A stretch of 64,000 bases of DNA from Calliopum simillimum. Taxonomy: Eukaryota > Arthropoda > Insecta > Diptera > Lauxaniidae. Within the stretch, counting starts at the first letter, position 1, and each line of letters begins with the position of its first letter. Shown here one piece after another: positions 1 through 10,682 of this stretch. Location: the NCBI GenBank assembly GCA_951812925.1, contig OX638372.1, forward strand, positions 44,514,245 to 44,578,244, written 5' to 3'. The position numbers were made by a program, and so were the translations under genes. Below the pieces are notes generated by a model, which was not told where the DNA came from, ran no database searches, and saw nothing but the letters and a program-made list of their open reading frames with translations.

Positions 1-677
1 TACGGAACCGGCTTGATAGTCCAGTATTGGAAAAGGTGCAAAAAGATGCATAAAAACAGGATAAAATGGTTTAATATGTTTTAGAAAAATATTCTTTGCG
101 TGATTTCATTACGACCTTGGGACAAAAACGTTTATCTAAATGTAGTTTTAGAGACTGACAGTAGGGTGGAAGGCAAGCACCACGTTAAAATTGCTGTATA
201 GTGTAATTGAATGTTAATGAAAAACACTGAAAAAATGCACAAGTATCTCTAGAAGATTCTAAGTATTTTATGGACTTTATCGTAAATAAGACTAACCCAG
301 TTTTTCGCTTTTTAATTTTGAAAAACGCTAGATTTGGTATGAAAAGCACTAAGCTGGCATCACTGTGTCAATATAGAAAATTGGAAAAATATTGCAAGAA
401 CAAAATTAGCGTGCAACTCAGGAGGCATGACGGAAGTGAAACTTATATTTGAAAAGTAGGCGTGGCATTCATCTGATTACGGTGATTTTTCACGGGTTGA
501 AGTTTTTATAATTTACTTCATGTTTATTTCTTCATTTGGTTTCTCTCAACAAACTTATAATAATATAATAAATAAAACACGTCTCTCTTCTCGCCACCAA
601 CCTTTTGCTTCTGTGCGTCGCTTTCCCCCCCGCTAGTCATGTCCTAGTTGTAGAATTGGTTAGTAGCCTCTTCCGCA
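1..677. other. Unassigned AT-rich stretch
   Basis: No gene is recognised here. The only open frame of note, 270-452 on the plus strand (60 codons), resembles nothing I know and is short enough to be chance. The motif AAAAGTAGGCGTGG at 452-465 recurs in inverted orientation near 7608-7621 and 7722-7735, on the other side of the retrotransposon that follows, so both flanks may carry the same unnamed repeat. Confidence 0.5.
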
Positions 678-1045
678 CCTAACGCAATGGTATTCTCTTA
701 AACGCGTACTCTCCAGTCGTGAGTAGCTGATATCGTATCGGGCTCTTGAACGCGTACTCTCCAGTCGTGAGTAGCTGATATTGTATCAGGCTGCTCACAC
801 CTAACGCAATGGTATTCTCTTGCACGCGCACTCTCTAGTCGTGAGTAGCTGATATCGTATCGGGATGTTCTCACCTAACGCAATGGTATTCTCTTGAACG
901 CGTGCTCAATAGACGTGAGTTACTGATATAGTATCGGGCTGCTCACACCTAACGCAATGGTATTTTCTTGAACGCGTAGTCTCTAATCGTGAATAGCTGA
1001 TATCGTATCGGACTGCTCACACCTAACGCAATGACTACTTTCTCA
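678..1045. repeat. 74-bp tandem repeat, about five copies
   Basis: The phrase CCTAACGCAATGGTATTCTC recurs at 678, 800, 874, 948 and, partly, 1022. The last steps are exactly 74 bases; the first step is 122 because a truncated extra unit starting near 745 lies between. Each unit also holds ACGCGT and a GTGAGTAGCTGATATCGTAT-type core. More decayed relatives of the core (CAGCTGATTTATTATCG) continue to about 1250. The array lies beyond the 3' side of the minus-strand gypsy element, so it may belong to its untranslated or terminal region, but no matching copy was seen on the other side. Confidence 0.85.
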
Positions 1046-1971
1046 CCCCACCCTATTCTCTATACTTCTGCATGTCCTTGGTACTTTGGAGAGAGAGAGA
1101 GAGAGAGCACACCTGCGACCAACTGATTTATTATCGGACTTGATCGTGAGGCTGTTCCCCTCCACTTACACTTTAGCCGTGAGCAGCTGATTTATTATCG
1201 ACTCCATTTGAGACTTGATCACACCAACGAATAACTGATATATTATTGGGCTACGTGTACTTAGTGCCGCGGTCTCTACGCTACTACGCCCCACTACTAC
1301 TTTAACTTATCAAATACCTTGTTTCCCTGCTGCTAACAGCTTCGTCTGCTACTTCTATTTACTGCTGCTGTTGTTTACCAGTCGTCGGCCACGCAAAGAC
1401 TGTCTCGATCCGCCATGTGTCTGAATTTATTTGTTATTTCTTAGACTGCAAACAAATCGAACGAAAGCTGCATGTCAAAAACAGCTGTTGCACAGTGCTG
1501 CCATATAAATCACTCTTAGTTATTTAGTGGGGATTTTACCCTAAACTAATTTATGCTTATTTTTCCTTAAATAATTACTTAATTAATACGCATAAAAATA
1601 TTTTAATTTATAATAATACAAATTAATTATGAATTGATAGAAAATAATATAATATAAATTTTATAATATTACGAGCGATGATTTGTAGGAGAAACACGCG
1701 GCTCCGTTAATTTGCATTTGTCACAGGATGGTTTTTAAAAGTTTATCGTTTATTTTTTTAATTAAAGTTTTATTGAAAACAAAATGGTTAATACAACATT
1801 CTTATTCGCAACGCCATGAAAAACTGAACTGAACTTAACATGAAAAGAAAAACAGTGTTGCATTTTTTAAGAAAACAAAAGGGAAAAAGTAAAATGTAAT
1901 AAATTAGTGCTGCAAATTAAATTATAAAAGTTAATTAGAAATCATAGCTGACAACTCGGCCCTTCCTGGCA
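1046..1971. other. 3' flank of the gypsy element
   Basis: This stretch contains a GA dinucleotide run (1089-1107), decayed relatives of the 74-bp repeat, and AT-rich DNA from about 1540 to 1680. The purine-rich minus-strand phrase AGGAAGGGCCGAG just after the gypsy stop codon could be a polypurine tract marking the start of a 3' LTR. I could not find a matching 5' LTR to the right of the coding region, so LTR limits are not assigned. Confidence 0.4.
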
Positions 1972-4900
1972 CTAATCGTCCTCGATTTCGTTGGTATCTT
2001 CTTCATCAAGTTCTGGACAAGAGCGGCACCATGGTTTCATTTTATCAGATGAAAACGTAGAGCTAAATTTACGGCATTTTATCTGCATCCCTGGAATATC
2101 TTCTATTTGATAGCGATCGTTGCCTAGCACTTTTGTTACGACGTATGGTCCTCGAAATTTGGGTTCGAGTTTCCGAGATTCACCTGTAGCAGTAGGCTCA
2201 TTTTCGATGACAACTAAATCATTTTCGTTGTATACAGTAGGTCGGCTATGTTTAGAGTCAAATCGTTTTTTCCAGCGTTGTCGTTCACGTTCTATATTTT
2301 GTACAGCTTGTTGTCGTTTTTCAACTGTTGGTGGCGTGGCTAAATCTTCTTTGTTGTCGTTATGAATAGCAGCTAGTAGTCGATTTTGGATGACATCTCG
2401 TAGCTTAAAATCAAAGACTAATTCGTTTGGACTAAAACCTGATGTGTCGTTTTTTTGAGAATTTACAGTCCATTGAAGATTTCGTAACGTAAGATCCCAA
2501 TCTTTCGGATTTTCTGTCGTGGTACGAAGGAACGATAATATTGTCTGATTCGCTCTCTCAACTTGACCATTGGAGCGAGGAGTACGAACGGCGGTTTTTA
2601 TATGCTTAATACCGTTGCTGCTGCAATATTCTTCAAATTGCTTGGACGTGAAAGCGGTCCCTCGATCGCTAACAATTTTTTCTGGTAACCCAAAGTAGCT
2701 GGACATCTCGTTGAGAGTGTTGATAACAGGCATTGTTTTCGTGTTGCGTACTGCTTTTACTATTAAAAATTTTGAAAATGCGTCAGATATTGCCAAGACG
2801 TAGCAATTACTTCTTTTACTTTTGACAAAAGGCCCAAGATGGTCAATGTGAACCAAACGAAAAGGTACTGGTTCCACGTCGTCGTAATGCATCTGACCTT
2901 CGGATTTTCCACCTCGTGTTTTATTGTAACAGCACTCTACACAAGCTGAGATATAATCTTTGACGTACTTACGTATTTTCGGGAACCAAAAATTTTGCTT
3001 TACTCGTTCAATAGTCTTTTCTACAGCAAAGTGTCCCATGTCATCGTGACATGATTGGGCAACTCTCCATCGTATGGCTTTAGGTACTACAAACCTTAAA
3101 CCATTTTCAGTTCGACGGTATAAACGGTGATGTTTAAGTTCATAATCATTTTTAAATTGCGTTTCTTGTGGCGATGATTTTCCCTTTTTTAAAACGGCGA
3201 TGATTTCTTGAAGCGACTTATCTTGGAGCTGCATCGTGAAGAGCCAATCGTCGTGGCTCGCTGTTACCTTCATAACAAAACCAGCAGGTTCTACTTCGTT
3301 TGGTGGTTCGTGTGGTGATCTGCTGAGCGCGTCTACATGAGCAAGTCGACTTCCTTGTCTATGAATCGTGTCAAAATCGTATTCTAATAGTTTCATCCAC
3401 CAGCGTGCGATTTTCGGTTTTAATTCTTTGTTGGCTTTTACTTTTGCGATCGCTGCGCAATCAGTTACAACACGGAAATGTTTCCCAAGAAGATATATTC
3501 TAAAACGATCTAACGTTTCGACGACTGCGAGAGCTTCAAGTTCATAGCTATGATACTTGCTTTCTGCTTCTGTACAGTGACGACTGTAGTAAAATACTGG
3601 TTGCCATGCTTTACCGTTTGTCGATTGTAAAAGCACGCCAGCTAGACCAATGCTACTTGCATCAGTGTGTACTTCGTGTTGGGCGTTACTATCGTAAAGA
3701 GCGAGAACTGGATCACTGCACAATATGTCAATTAAAGTTTGAAAAGCTTGTTGTTGTTCAATACCCCAGCAAAAAGTCTGAGAATTGCGTAGAAGCGTTG
3801 TGATTGGTTTAGTAATTAACGAATAATCCTGAACGAATTTTCTGAAAAACCCTGTTAATCCTAAAAATCTTCGTACTTCAGTAACGTTTGTAGGAGGTTT
3901 GAAATTTTTAATAGCTGTAACCTTCTGATTACCAGGCATTATTCCTTTTTCATTTATAACGTGACCTAAATGCATTAACTCCGTTGCCAGAAAATTACAT
4001 TTATTGAGCCGTAAAGTTAATTTACTTTCTTCAAGTAGACTTAAGAATTTTTCTAAACGATATAAACCTTCTTCAATATTTTTGCTTGGAATAATAACGT
4101 CGTCTAAATAGATAAGTACTTCACCACTACCCATTTGTGAAGCCATTTTATTCATCGTTGCTTGAAATACAGCAGGAGCATTTACTAGCCCAAAAGGCAT
4201 TCTGTTATATTCATAGTGATTATCTGTCGTTATAAAAGCGGTATATTGTTTAGAAGTTTCGTCAATCTCGATCTGGTGATAACCCATACGTAAGTCAAGT
4301 GTCGTAAAGAATTTATTTCCGGCGAGCTGGGCAAATTGTTCTTCCATGTTTGGCATGGGAAACGGCTTTTTTACAGTAATTTTATTCAAACATCTGTAAT
4401 CGACGCAAAGACGATGTTCTCCATTCTTTTTCTCCACCAAGACAACAGGCGAAGCGTAAGGTGATTCTGATGGGCGTATAATATCGTTTTCAAGTAATTC
4501 AGCGACAATATCATTTACAATTTTACGTTTAGCAAATGGTATTCTATATGGTTTCATTGAAATTGGAATATCTGTAGTAAGTTGAATGTTCATTTTATTA
4601 ATTACGCATTTACCTATTTCGGAAACATTTTCGGCAAACACATTACGATATTCTGATAAAAGTTTATTTAATTTTTCGCGTTCCGATTCTGTCATATCAG
4701 GGGAAGCATTTAAATTTTCTACGTGGCAGCTATCACCCTCAATAATAACTCGATTGCCATTTCGACAAAGTATATCTCTACCAACTAAAACATCTTCCAG
4801 AATAAAATTATCGTTTACAATCAACAAATCTGTATTAAATATGTTTGAGTCAATTTCTAATGATACAGATATTTTGGACGTACATTCGTATTCGCCACCT

Positions 4901-6633
4901 GCGAAACCCGTTAAAATAATAGAACAGTTTTTATGATTTTGAAATTTTTTCGCAAAAGTTTTACGTATAAGTGTTCGAACACTACCTGGGTCGATAAAAG
5001 ATTTGACACTTAAATCATTTATTTTAATTATTTTCGTAACGTGGTCATTATTTATTTCGCGAGAGTCATTATCAATTTTATTCACGTTAGATTTCTGATT
5101 TTTTTTATTTGGACAGTCTTCGGATTTGTGCGTTGTACGATCACAATTATTACACCGTAATTTACGTTGCGGTTCGGTACACTTATTAGAATAGTGACCC
5201 ATTTTTGAGCAATTAAAACACTTTATATTTTTGGCGTTGTCTGTTTTAAAATTATTTTTTTCATTTGGTAAATTTTTCGTATCCACGTTACGATTAGGAA
5301 ATGTAGAAAATTTATTTTTCGGTTGCGATGGATAAAGTTTTATTTCATTATACACTGTATAATTGTTTATGTCCCTAAGAAGATCATTACACAAAATATA
5401 TTCATTAGATATTTTTTTCCGTAAGTCAATATCATTTATTCCATTAATAATGTATCGCGCGATTGCTGATTCGGGTATGCTACCCTTAGAACCCAAGGAT
5501 ACCATTTTATAAAAATATTCTTGTGGAGTTTCGTTGCTATGACGTTTAGTATTTGCCATTTTGATGTGTATGTCAGCAATATTTTCGTTGCAAGGGAAAT
5601 CAGCTGTAAATTTTGAAACGAATTGTTGCCACGTTAAAAATATTTCTTGTGCGTCTACCCAATATTTAGCATATCCATGCAGTTTTTGTTGAACTGCAAA
5701 CAGCAAAAGTTGATCGTCCCATTTATATGCAGAGCGTAGCATTTCGATTCGTCGGATGAATTGAAAAGAATTAATTGACCTCTCCGTTGAAGGATCAAAA
5801 TCTGGTAGTAGCGTTATTACTTCACGTATGTTGTTAAACGGATTTTGGTTACCAGTCGGTTGTGGATAACCATTAAAAGAATAAGGATTAATTAAATTAC
5901 CTCTTTCGTTTGTCGTATCCAAATGATTGCCTGGTGATGTACCATTGATGAAAGTTTGCGCAGAAAAATTTTGGTGCGGCAATGCGTTTGTTGTGGCTGG
6001 CTGTGGTCGCCAAGCCATTTCCGTTTGACGCGGATCAATATAGCATGCGTTATGACGAATAGACGGATTAAAATTACACGCGTTTGACGTAAATGGTTGT
6101 TGGAGCGAAACATTTGGTTCATTTATACGCGACAACGTTGGCACAAAATTATTTACGTTAACGGATGAAGACATTATTGGATACTGGTGCTGAATTAAAC
6201 TGCACGGAACGTTTGCACCGACGTTTTGAAAATTTGGAATTGATCTGGAAGGAATCATTCTAGCATTATCACTAGCAATAAAAGGAATTTGTGAATAAAC
6301 TATTGGCACATTTGTTACGTTTGAACACACTGGTATTGTGACGGGCGTGATCACATTCGTATCAATAGGCGATGACATTACCGGTGGTAGAAAATTTTCA
6401 CTTGAGGAAGTTTTATTTTGATTCACATTTTCGTGGCGCGTTTGCATTTCTGCAAGTGATTTTTCCAAAAAGGTTATTCGTTGTGTTAAAGTATCGTTAG
6501 CACTGTCAAAACTATTGTCACTTTCGTGATCTTCTAAACGTTTAATTAAATCTTGTTTTCTTCCGTGTGTAGCTAAACCAGCATCTTCACATTTTTTTCG
6601 TAACTCGTTGAGTTTCAATTTATGTAAACCCAT
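1972..6633 (-). CDS. Ty3/gypsy retrotransposon Gag-Pol polyprotein
   Basis: One uninterrupted 1,553-codon frame encodes a fused Gag and Pol. In order: a SAP-like segment (residues ~3-38), a Gag region, two CCHC zinc knuckles (~471-520, CFNCSKMGHYSNKC and CNNCDRTTHKSEDC), an aspartic protease (~548), reverse transcriptase with YLDD (~844), RNase H (HTDASS ~988, TDCAAI ~1060), and an integrase with an HHCC zinc finger (~1190-1235) and DDE residues in HIDHLG (~1263), VSDRGT (~1324) and NGQVERAN (~1354), ending in a GPY module (~1497). Protease-RT-RNaseH-integrase order is diagnostic of Ty3/gypsy. The protease active site reads DPG instead of the usual DTG or DSG, so protease activity is doubtful or unusual. 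There is no env frame. The open frame suggests a fairly recent copy; LTRs were not identified, so mobility is uncertain. Confidence 0.97.
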   Translation of the reverse strand: MGLHKLKLNELRKKCEDAGLATHGRKQDLIKRLEDHESDNSFDSANDTLTQRITFLEKSLAEMQTRHENVNQNKTSSSENFLPPVMSSPIDTNVITPVTIPVCSNVTNVPIVYSQIPFIASDNARMIPSRSIPNFQNVGANVPCSLIQHQYPIMSSSVNVNNFVPTLSRINEPNVSLQQPFTSNACNFNPSIRHNACYIDPRQTEMAWRPQPATTNALPHQNFSAQTFINGTSPGNHLDTTNERGNLINPYSFNGYPQPTGNQNPFNNIREVITLLPDFDPSTERSINSFQFIRRIEMLRSAYKWDDQLLLFAVQQKLHGYAKYWVDAQEIFLTWQQFVSKFTADFPCNENIADIHIKMANTKRHSNETPQEYFYKMVSLGSKGSIPESAIARYIINGINDIDLRKKISNEYILCNDLLRDINNYTVYNEIKLYPSQPKNKFSTFPNRNVDTKNLPNEKNNFKTDNAKNIKCFNCSKMGHYSNKCTEPQRKLRCNNCDRTTHKSEDCPNKKNQKSNVNKIDNDSREINNDHVTKIIKINDLSVKSFIDPGSVRTLIRKTFAKKFQNHKNCSIILTGFAGGEYECTSKISVSLEIDSNIFNTDLLIVNDNFILEDVLVGRDILCRNGNRVIIEGDSCHVENLNASPDMTESEREKLNKLLSEYRNVFAENVSEIGKCVINKMNIQLTTDIPISMKPYRIPFAKRKIVNDIVAELLENDIIRPSESPYASPVVLVEKKNGEHRLCVDYRCLNKITVKKPFPMPNMEEQFAQLAGNKFFTTLDLRMGYHQIEIDETSKQYTAFITTDNHYEYNRMPFGLVNAPAVFQATMNKMASQMGSGEVLIYLDDVIIPSKNIEEGLYRLEKFLSLLEESKLTLRLNKCNFLATELMHLGHVINEKGIMPGNQKVTAIKNFKPPTNVTEVRRFLGLTGFFRKFVQDYSLITKPITTLLRNSQTFCWGIEQQQAFQTLIDILCSDPVLALYDSNAQHEVHTDASSIGLAGVLLQSTNGKAWQPVFYYSRHCTEAESKYHSYELEALAVVETLDRFRIYLLGKHFRVVTDCAAIAKVKANKELKPKIARWWMKLLEYDFDTIHRQGSRLAHVDALSRSPHEPPNEVEPAGFVMKVTASHDDWLFTMQLQDKSLQEIIAVLKKGKSSPQETQFKNDYELKHHRLYRRTENGLRFVVPKAIRWRVAQSCHDDMGHFAVEKTIERVKQNFWFPKIRKYVKDYISACVECCYNKTRGGKSEGQMHYDDVEPVPFRLVHIDHLGPFVKSKRSNCYVLAISDAFSKFLIVKAVRNTKTMPVINTLNEMSSYFGLPEKIVSDRGTAFTSKQFEEYCSSNGIKHIKTAVRTPRSNGQVERANQTILSFLRTTTENPKDWDLTLRNLQWTVNSQKNDTSGFSPNELVFDFKLRDVIQNRLLAAIHNDNKEDLATPPTVEKRQQAVQNIERERQRWKKRFDSKHSRPTVYNENDLVVIENEPTATGESRKLEPKFRGPYVVTKVLGNDRYQIEDIPGMQIKCRKFSSTFSSDKMKPWCRSCPELDEEDTNEIEDD

Positions 6634-9295
6634 TGTTTTGTTTTGATCGCGTTGTTTGTTTTCGTAAATAAAATGATTTTTGGTTTGTTTACGTTTTATT
6701 GTGACGTTTAAATTTTCCCAATTGGAATTTAGCTCGTATTGCTATCTCGTTCTAGCCGTATGCTAGCTTATTACAATTTTTACGTTTCTAAAATTTCGTT
6801 TAATCGTATGCTTTTCTTTCAATCATTCTTTTCGTTCTATTCTCGAGTCGTTCCGTTTTCAAATAACACAAAGCGTATGTGCAAATGACGTTGAACGAGG
6901 GAAATCAAAACGAACAAACAGCATAAAAAAAAATAGAAAATGAACGAAGGAGAAAACTAAGCACGAACGAAGGGCACGTAAGAAAATACGATTGCTGACA
7001 CATTTTTTGAGACCGGTTTCGAAATCAGCATTGACAAATACATCAAAAATGTTAATTTTATTATTTGTTTGATTTACTTATTTTTTTACTTTCCTTAGAA
7101 GATCTATGAAAACTATCTATTAACCTTACCCTTACTTAATTTTACCCAAAAAAAAAGAAGTGCCAAGTTTTCGTCTTTAAAAAGCATACTACTTATTTTA
7201 CTCAGGAGACATATGACTGCTGATTTCAGCAATAAAAAAAAGGGAACCCGGAGTCATCCTATTAAGATAACTTGTTTGAACACCGTGCTTTAGGTGACCT
7301 TCGGGTGTCCCAGGAAATAAAACAATTAAAGTTTGTTGATAGTCTGCCATAGATTTTTTCCCTCTTGTATATAAACGTTCTTCGTTTTGACTATGAAGTT
7401 TTCGAGTGTTCCAGAAAATTATCAATATGGTATTCGCGTTCTACATCTACCTACGAAACTTCGTCAAAATAGCTTGTATAGCATGCTAGATAAAACGAGA
7501 TGTAACGAAAACGATTGCAAATGCTCCCTCTGGAGAAGAGAATATATTCTTGAGAAATTAAGTGTAGAGCGTGAATATCACATAATGGTTTAAAATAAGG
7601 CGCGATCAAACTAGTGCACGCCTACTTTTAACAATTTAAGACTTTAACACGTTATATCGTGCAATCGTGCGATCATGAGTGCCATGCCCTAAACGAAAAA
7701 TGGGCGTAACAAAACAACGTCACGCCTACTTTTACCGTGTATTCAATTTTTGTCTTATGTATAAAATTTTTCCAAAAACTTACTGAAGTATATTACAAAA
7801 ACGTTCCTCACGCATTAAAACATTTCACATGAAGCATTAAAAACATAAGTGGGAGTTCCATAAGTTGGTTTCTATAAATATCGGAATTTCATGAATTCGT
7901 CAAAGGAATTTCGAAAGATAATCATTAAATAATCAACAGATTCCCATGTTAATCTCGCACTTGATAGAGAAAAGCAACTGATGCTTTCACACCAAAAACT
8001 GCCCACTACTGATGACATGGTAGCTACATTTGCTGTTGCTGTTGCAGATGCTGCCATTGCCAAAGATAAACAAAATTTAAATAGTGCATTTTTAAAAGCG
8101 TTTCGCTGTAAATCAAGCATAAAATTAATATTGCTGCCACATTAAGAAATATCAAAGATAATAGGAATTTAAGCGTTTTTGTGTTATGCCTCTGACAGGA
8201 GAGGGAGAGACAGCAAAAGCCCATGAAATAAGATGACAACACAAATGTCATAATGAATGTACGGCGAGTAGCAGCATTAGGAGCAGCAGCATTGCATTGA
8301 AAAGCGTGAAAATATCAAAGTTACGAGTTCAATATGCTGATGAATATTTAATGAAAAGCTTTTTTTTCGAATATACATATTTCCAAGATACAACTATGTT
8401 TATGATTTCTCGGCTTTTAGATAAACATGTCAGTTTCTTTCTTAATATTGCGATAAATTGTTCAAAATGCTTTGATAAGCAAACAATGAACAACGCGCAG
8501 AGGCTTTTCACAGGCATTACATTTACATACAGCAACAACCACATCAGCATCAGTGATAGTTTATTCATTGCGATAGTGTGACTTCTTCACTTCTCCACCA
8601 CACTCACTTACATTAGTCAAAATATGCAAATTTTACAGCATTTTTAAATAACAATAACAAAATAGAGACCTATGCGCATTTAGTGATCTCTTTCTTTCAT
8701 GCGACACGAGCTTCTTTCTAACTGGCGTACCGTCGCGCCATACAGCGTCCAAGTATCTTAATCCCCATTTAATAGTCTCACCTGTAGTGCCATGACTTTT
8801 GAGTTTGACATTGTTTATTGGACTGATAACTTTATATCATTTTCGGTTTTTTTCGTTTTTTTGGTTATTAAGTATGGCATATCTTTCTGGTATCATCTTG
8901 TAACCTAAAGCTTGTACTCTGACATGTTTTACTTACAAATAAGAGATTATCATAATTTATTCTTACAGCAATTAAAGATATAATATTACTTTATTTTCAT
9001 TTTATCAAGCAGAGTTTCGAAGATTACAAGGAGCGCTTATCTATTTATTAATACGTATGACAAAAACTTGTCCATCTTTTTAAACTATGTTAAAAATGGA
9101 GTACGACTTTAAACTATACACCATTAGAAAGGTAATTGTGTGTAAATGTGCGCAAAGTTAGAATTATAAGTATTAATATTTTGACTTAAAGTCAGGATAA
9201 ATTAAATACAAACCTTTCAATATTAATAACAACCAAATACACTGTCACACAGAACTGAAAAAAGGATTAAGCACAAAAAGAAAGATAACTAGTAA
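6634..9295. other. Gypsy 5' leader and unassigned AT-rich DNA
   Basis: The first ~370 bases are probably the leader of the minus-strand Gag-Pol frame. No tRNA-complementary primer binding site or LTR was recognised. Further right, CACGCCTACTTTTA occurs twice (7608 and 7722) and in inverse on the far side of the gypsy element. Open frames of 60-95 codons at 7198-8581 have low-complexity or unremarkable translations and I recognise none of them. CAG/CAA-type runs occur near 8030-8060 and 8270-8300. Confidence 0.4.
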
Positions 9296-10462
9296 GGGTG
9301 TAACTTTTGGCCTGGCCAAAAAATAAATACCCTACACTGCAGTGATTTGAAAATTTTGCTTGTAAGCGAGGTGCCACACCTCCTTGTCCGATTTCACCCA
9401 ATTTTTGTTGAGAGCTTTCATTTAGAGTTCTTAGTGTCCGAGTTAAATTTGGTTCGAATATCTCGAAAATCGCTTTCAGTTCCGAGTTCACCCAGTTTTT
9501 GTTCCGAGCTCGCATTTATAATATTTAGTGGGTGAGTGAAATTTGGTTGGATTATCTCAAAAAACTCTTTCAGTATAGCATTTTGAATCTTTTGCTTATA
9601 TGGGAGGTGCCACGCCTCCTTGTCCGATTTCACCCAATTTTTGTTGAGAGCTTTCATTTATAGTTCTTAGTGTCTGAGTTAAATTTGGTTTGAATATCTC
9701 GAAAATCGCTTTCAGTATAGCGTTTTGAAGCTTTTGCTTATGTGGGAGGTGCCACGCCCTCTTGTCCGAGTTCAGCCAGTTTTTGTTCAGTGCTTGCATT
9801 TATAATATTCAGAGGGTGAATGAAATTCGGTTGGATTATCTCAAAAAACTCTTTCAGTATAGCATTTTGAATCTTTTGCATATATGGGAGGTGCCACGCC
9901 TCCTTGTCCAATTTCACCCAATTTTTGTTGAGAGCTTTCATTTATAGTTCTTAGTGTCTGAGTTAAATTTGGTTCGAATATCTCAAAAATCGCTTTCAGT
10001 ATAGCGTTTTGAAGCTTTTGTTTATATGGGAGGTGCCACGCCCTCTTGTTTGAGTTCGCTCAGTTTTTTTGCAGAGCTTGCGCTTACAGTTTGTAGTATT
10101 TAGGTGTATTTTGGTTGCATTGTCGTGAAAAATACTCCTAAAATTGCATTTTGAATATATTTTTTGTATGGGCGGTAGGCGTGTCCGTTAACCGATTTTA
10201 GTCATTTCCAATCCCCCGAGCTAACTTTGATGACAGAGGCGGGGTACTGAATTTCATTGAATTATCTTGCTTAGTTTTTCCAAAAAGTGTATTTCCACAC
10301 ACACCGAGCCGTTACCCAGCCAGCCAGACAGACGGACATGGCTATATCGACTCAGGAGGTGACGCTGATCAAGAATATATATACTTTTCCATATCTGCCA
10401 CGCCTCCTTCTCTGCGTTACAAATGGAAGGACAAAGTGAATATACCCTGGGTGTAGGGTATA
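9296..10462 (+). mobile_element. Dispersed repeat copy A with ~141-bp tandem units (DINE-TR/Helitron-like candidate)
   Basis: The left end has a near-perfect palindrome TTTTGGCCTGGCCAAAA followed by TAAATACCCTACAC. Then come about six tandem units of ~141 bp, each with GGGAGGTGCCACGCC, near 9369, 9484 (shortened), 9606, 9746, 9887 and 10028. The right tail has GACAGACGGACATGGC, GATCAAGAATATATATAC and a final hairpin TATACCCTGGGTGTAGGGTA. Related copies lie at 32723-33285 (minus), 44294-44835 and 16610-16990. Non-autonomous Helitrons of flies (DINE-TR type) have central ~150-bp tandem units and terminal hairpins, which this layout resembles. The superfamily call is inference; no transposase or Rep-helicase frame is present. 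Confidence 0.7.
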
Positions 10463-10682
10463 AAAAGAATAGCAATTAGTTTTGTTTATATTTCGATTGA
10501 ATTATGCAGGTGATGATAAATAAGCTTTTCTATTTGGTACCGTTGGCGTATCAGGCCCATTTTTAGAATGCTTCTTAAGTAGCTATATCTAATGAAGAAT
10601 ACGAAATTTCATTATTATTGGAGCACACCTTCTATTTTTATTCAAAACATACTACTGTGCGACGCTATATAACCAGAGAGCC

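Noticed and set aside
6634..7020. 5' LTR of the gypsy element beginning TGTCAGCAATCG on the minus strand
   Set aside because: The phrase resembles TGTCAGCTATGA just after the Gag-Pol stop, but similarity ends after about ten bases, so it is not an LTR pair.
9267..9941. Several 60-80 codon minus-strand frames with LNKNWV and LPYKQK motifs
   Set aside because: They repeat with the ~141-bp units of dispersed repeat copy A and mirror its nucleotide periodicity; no support as genes.
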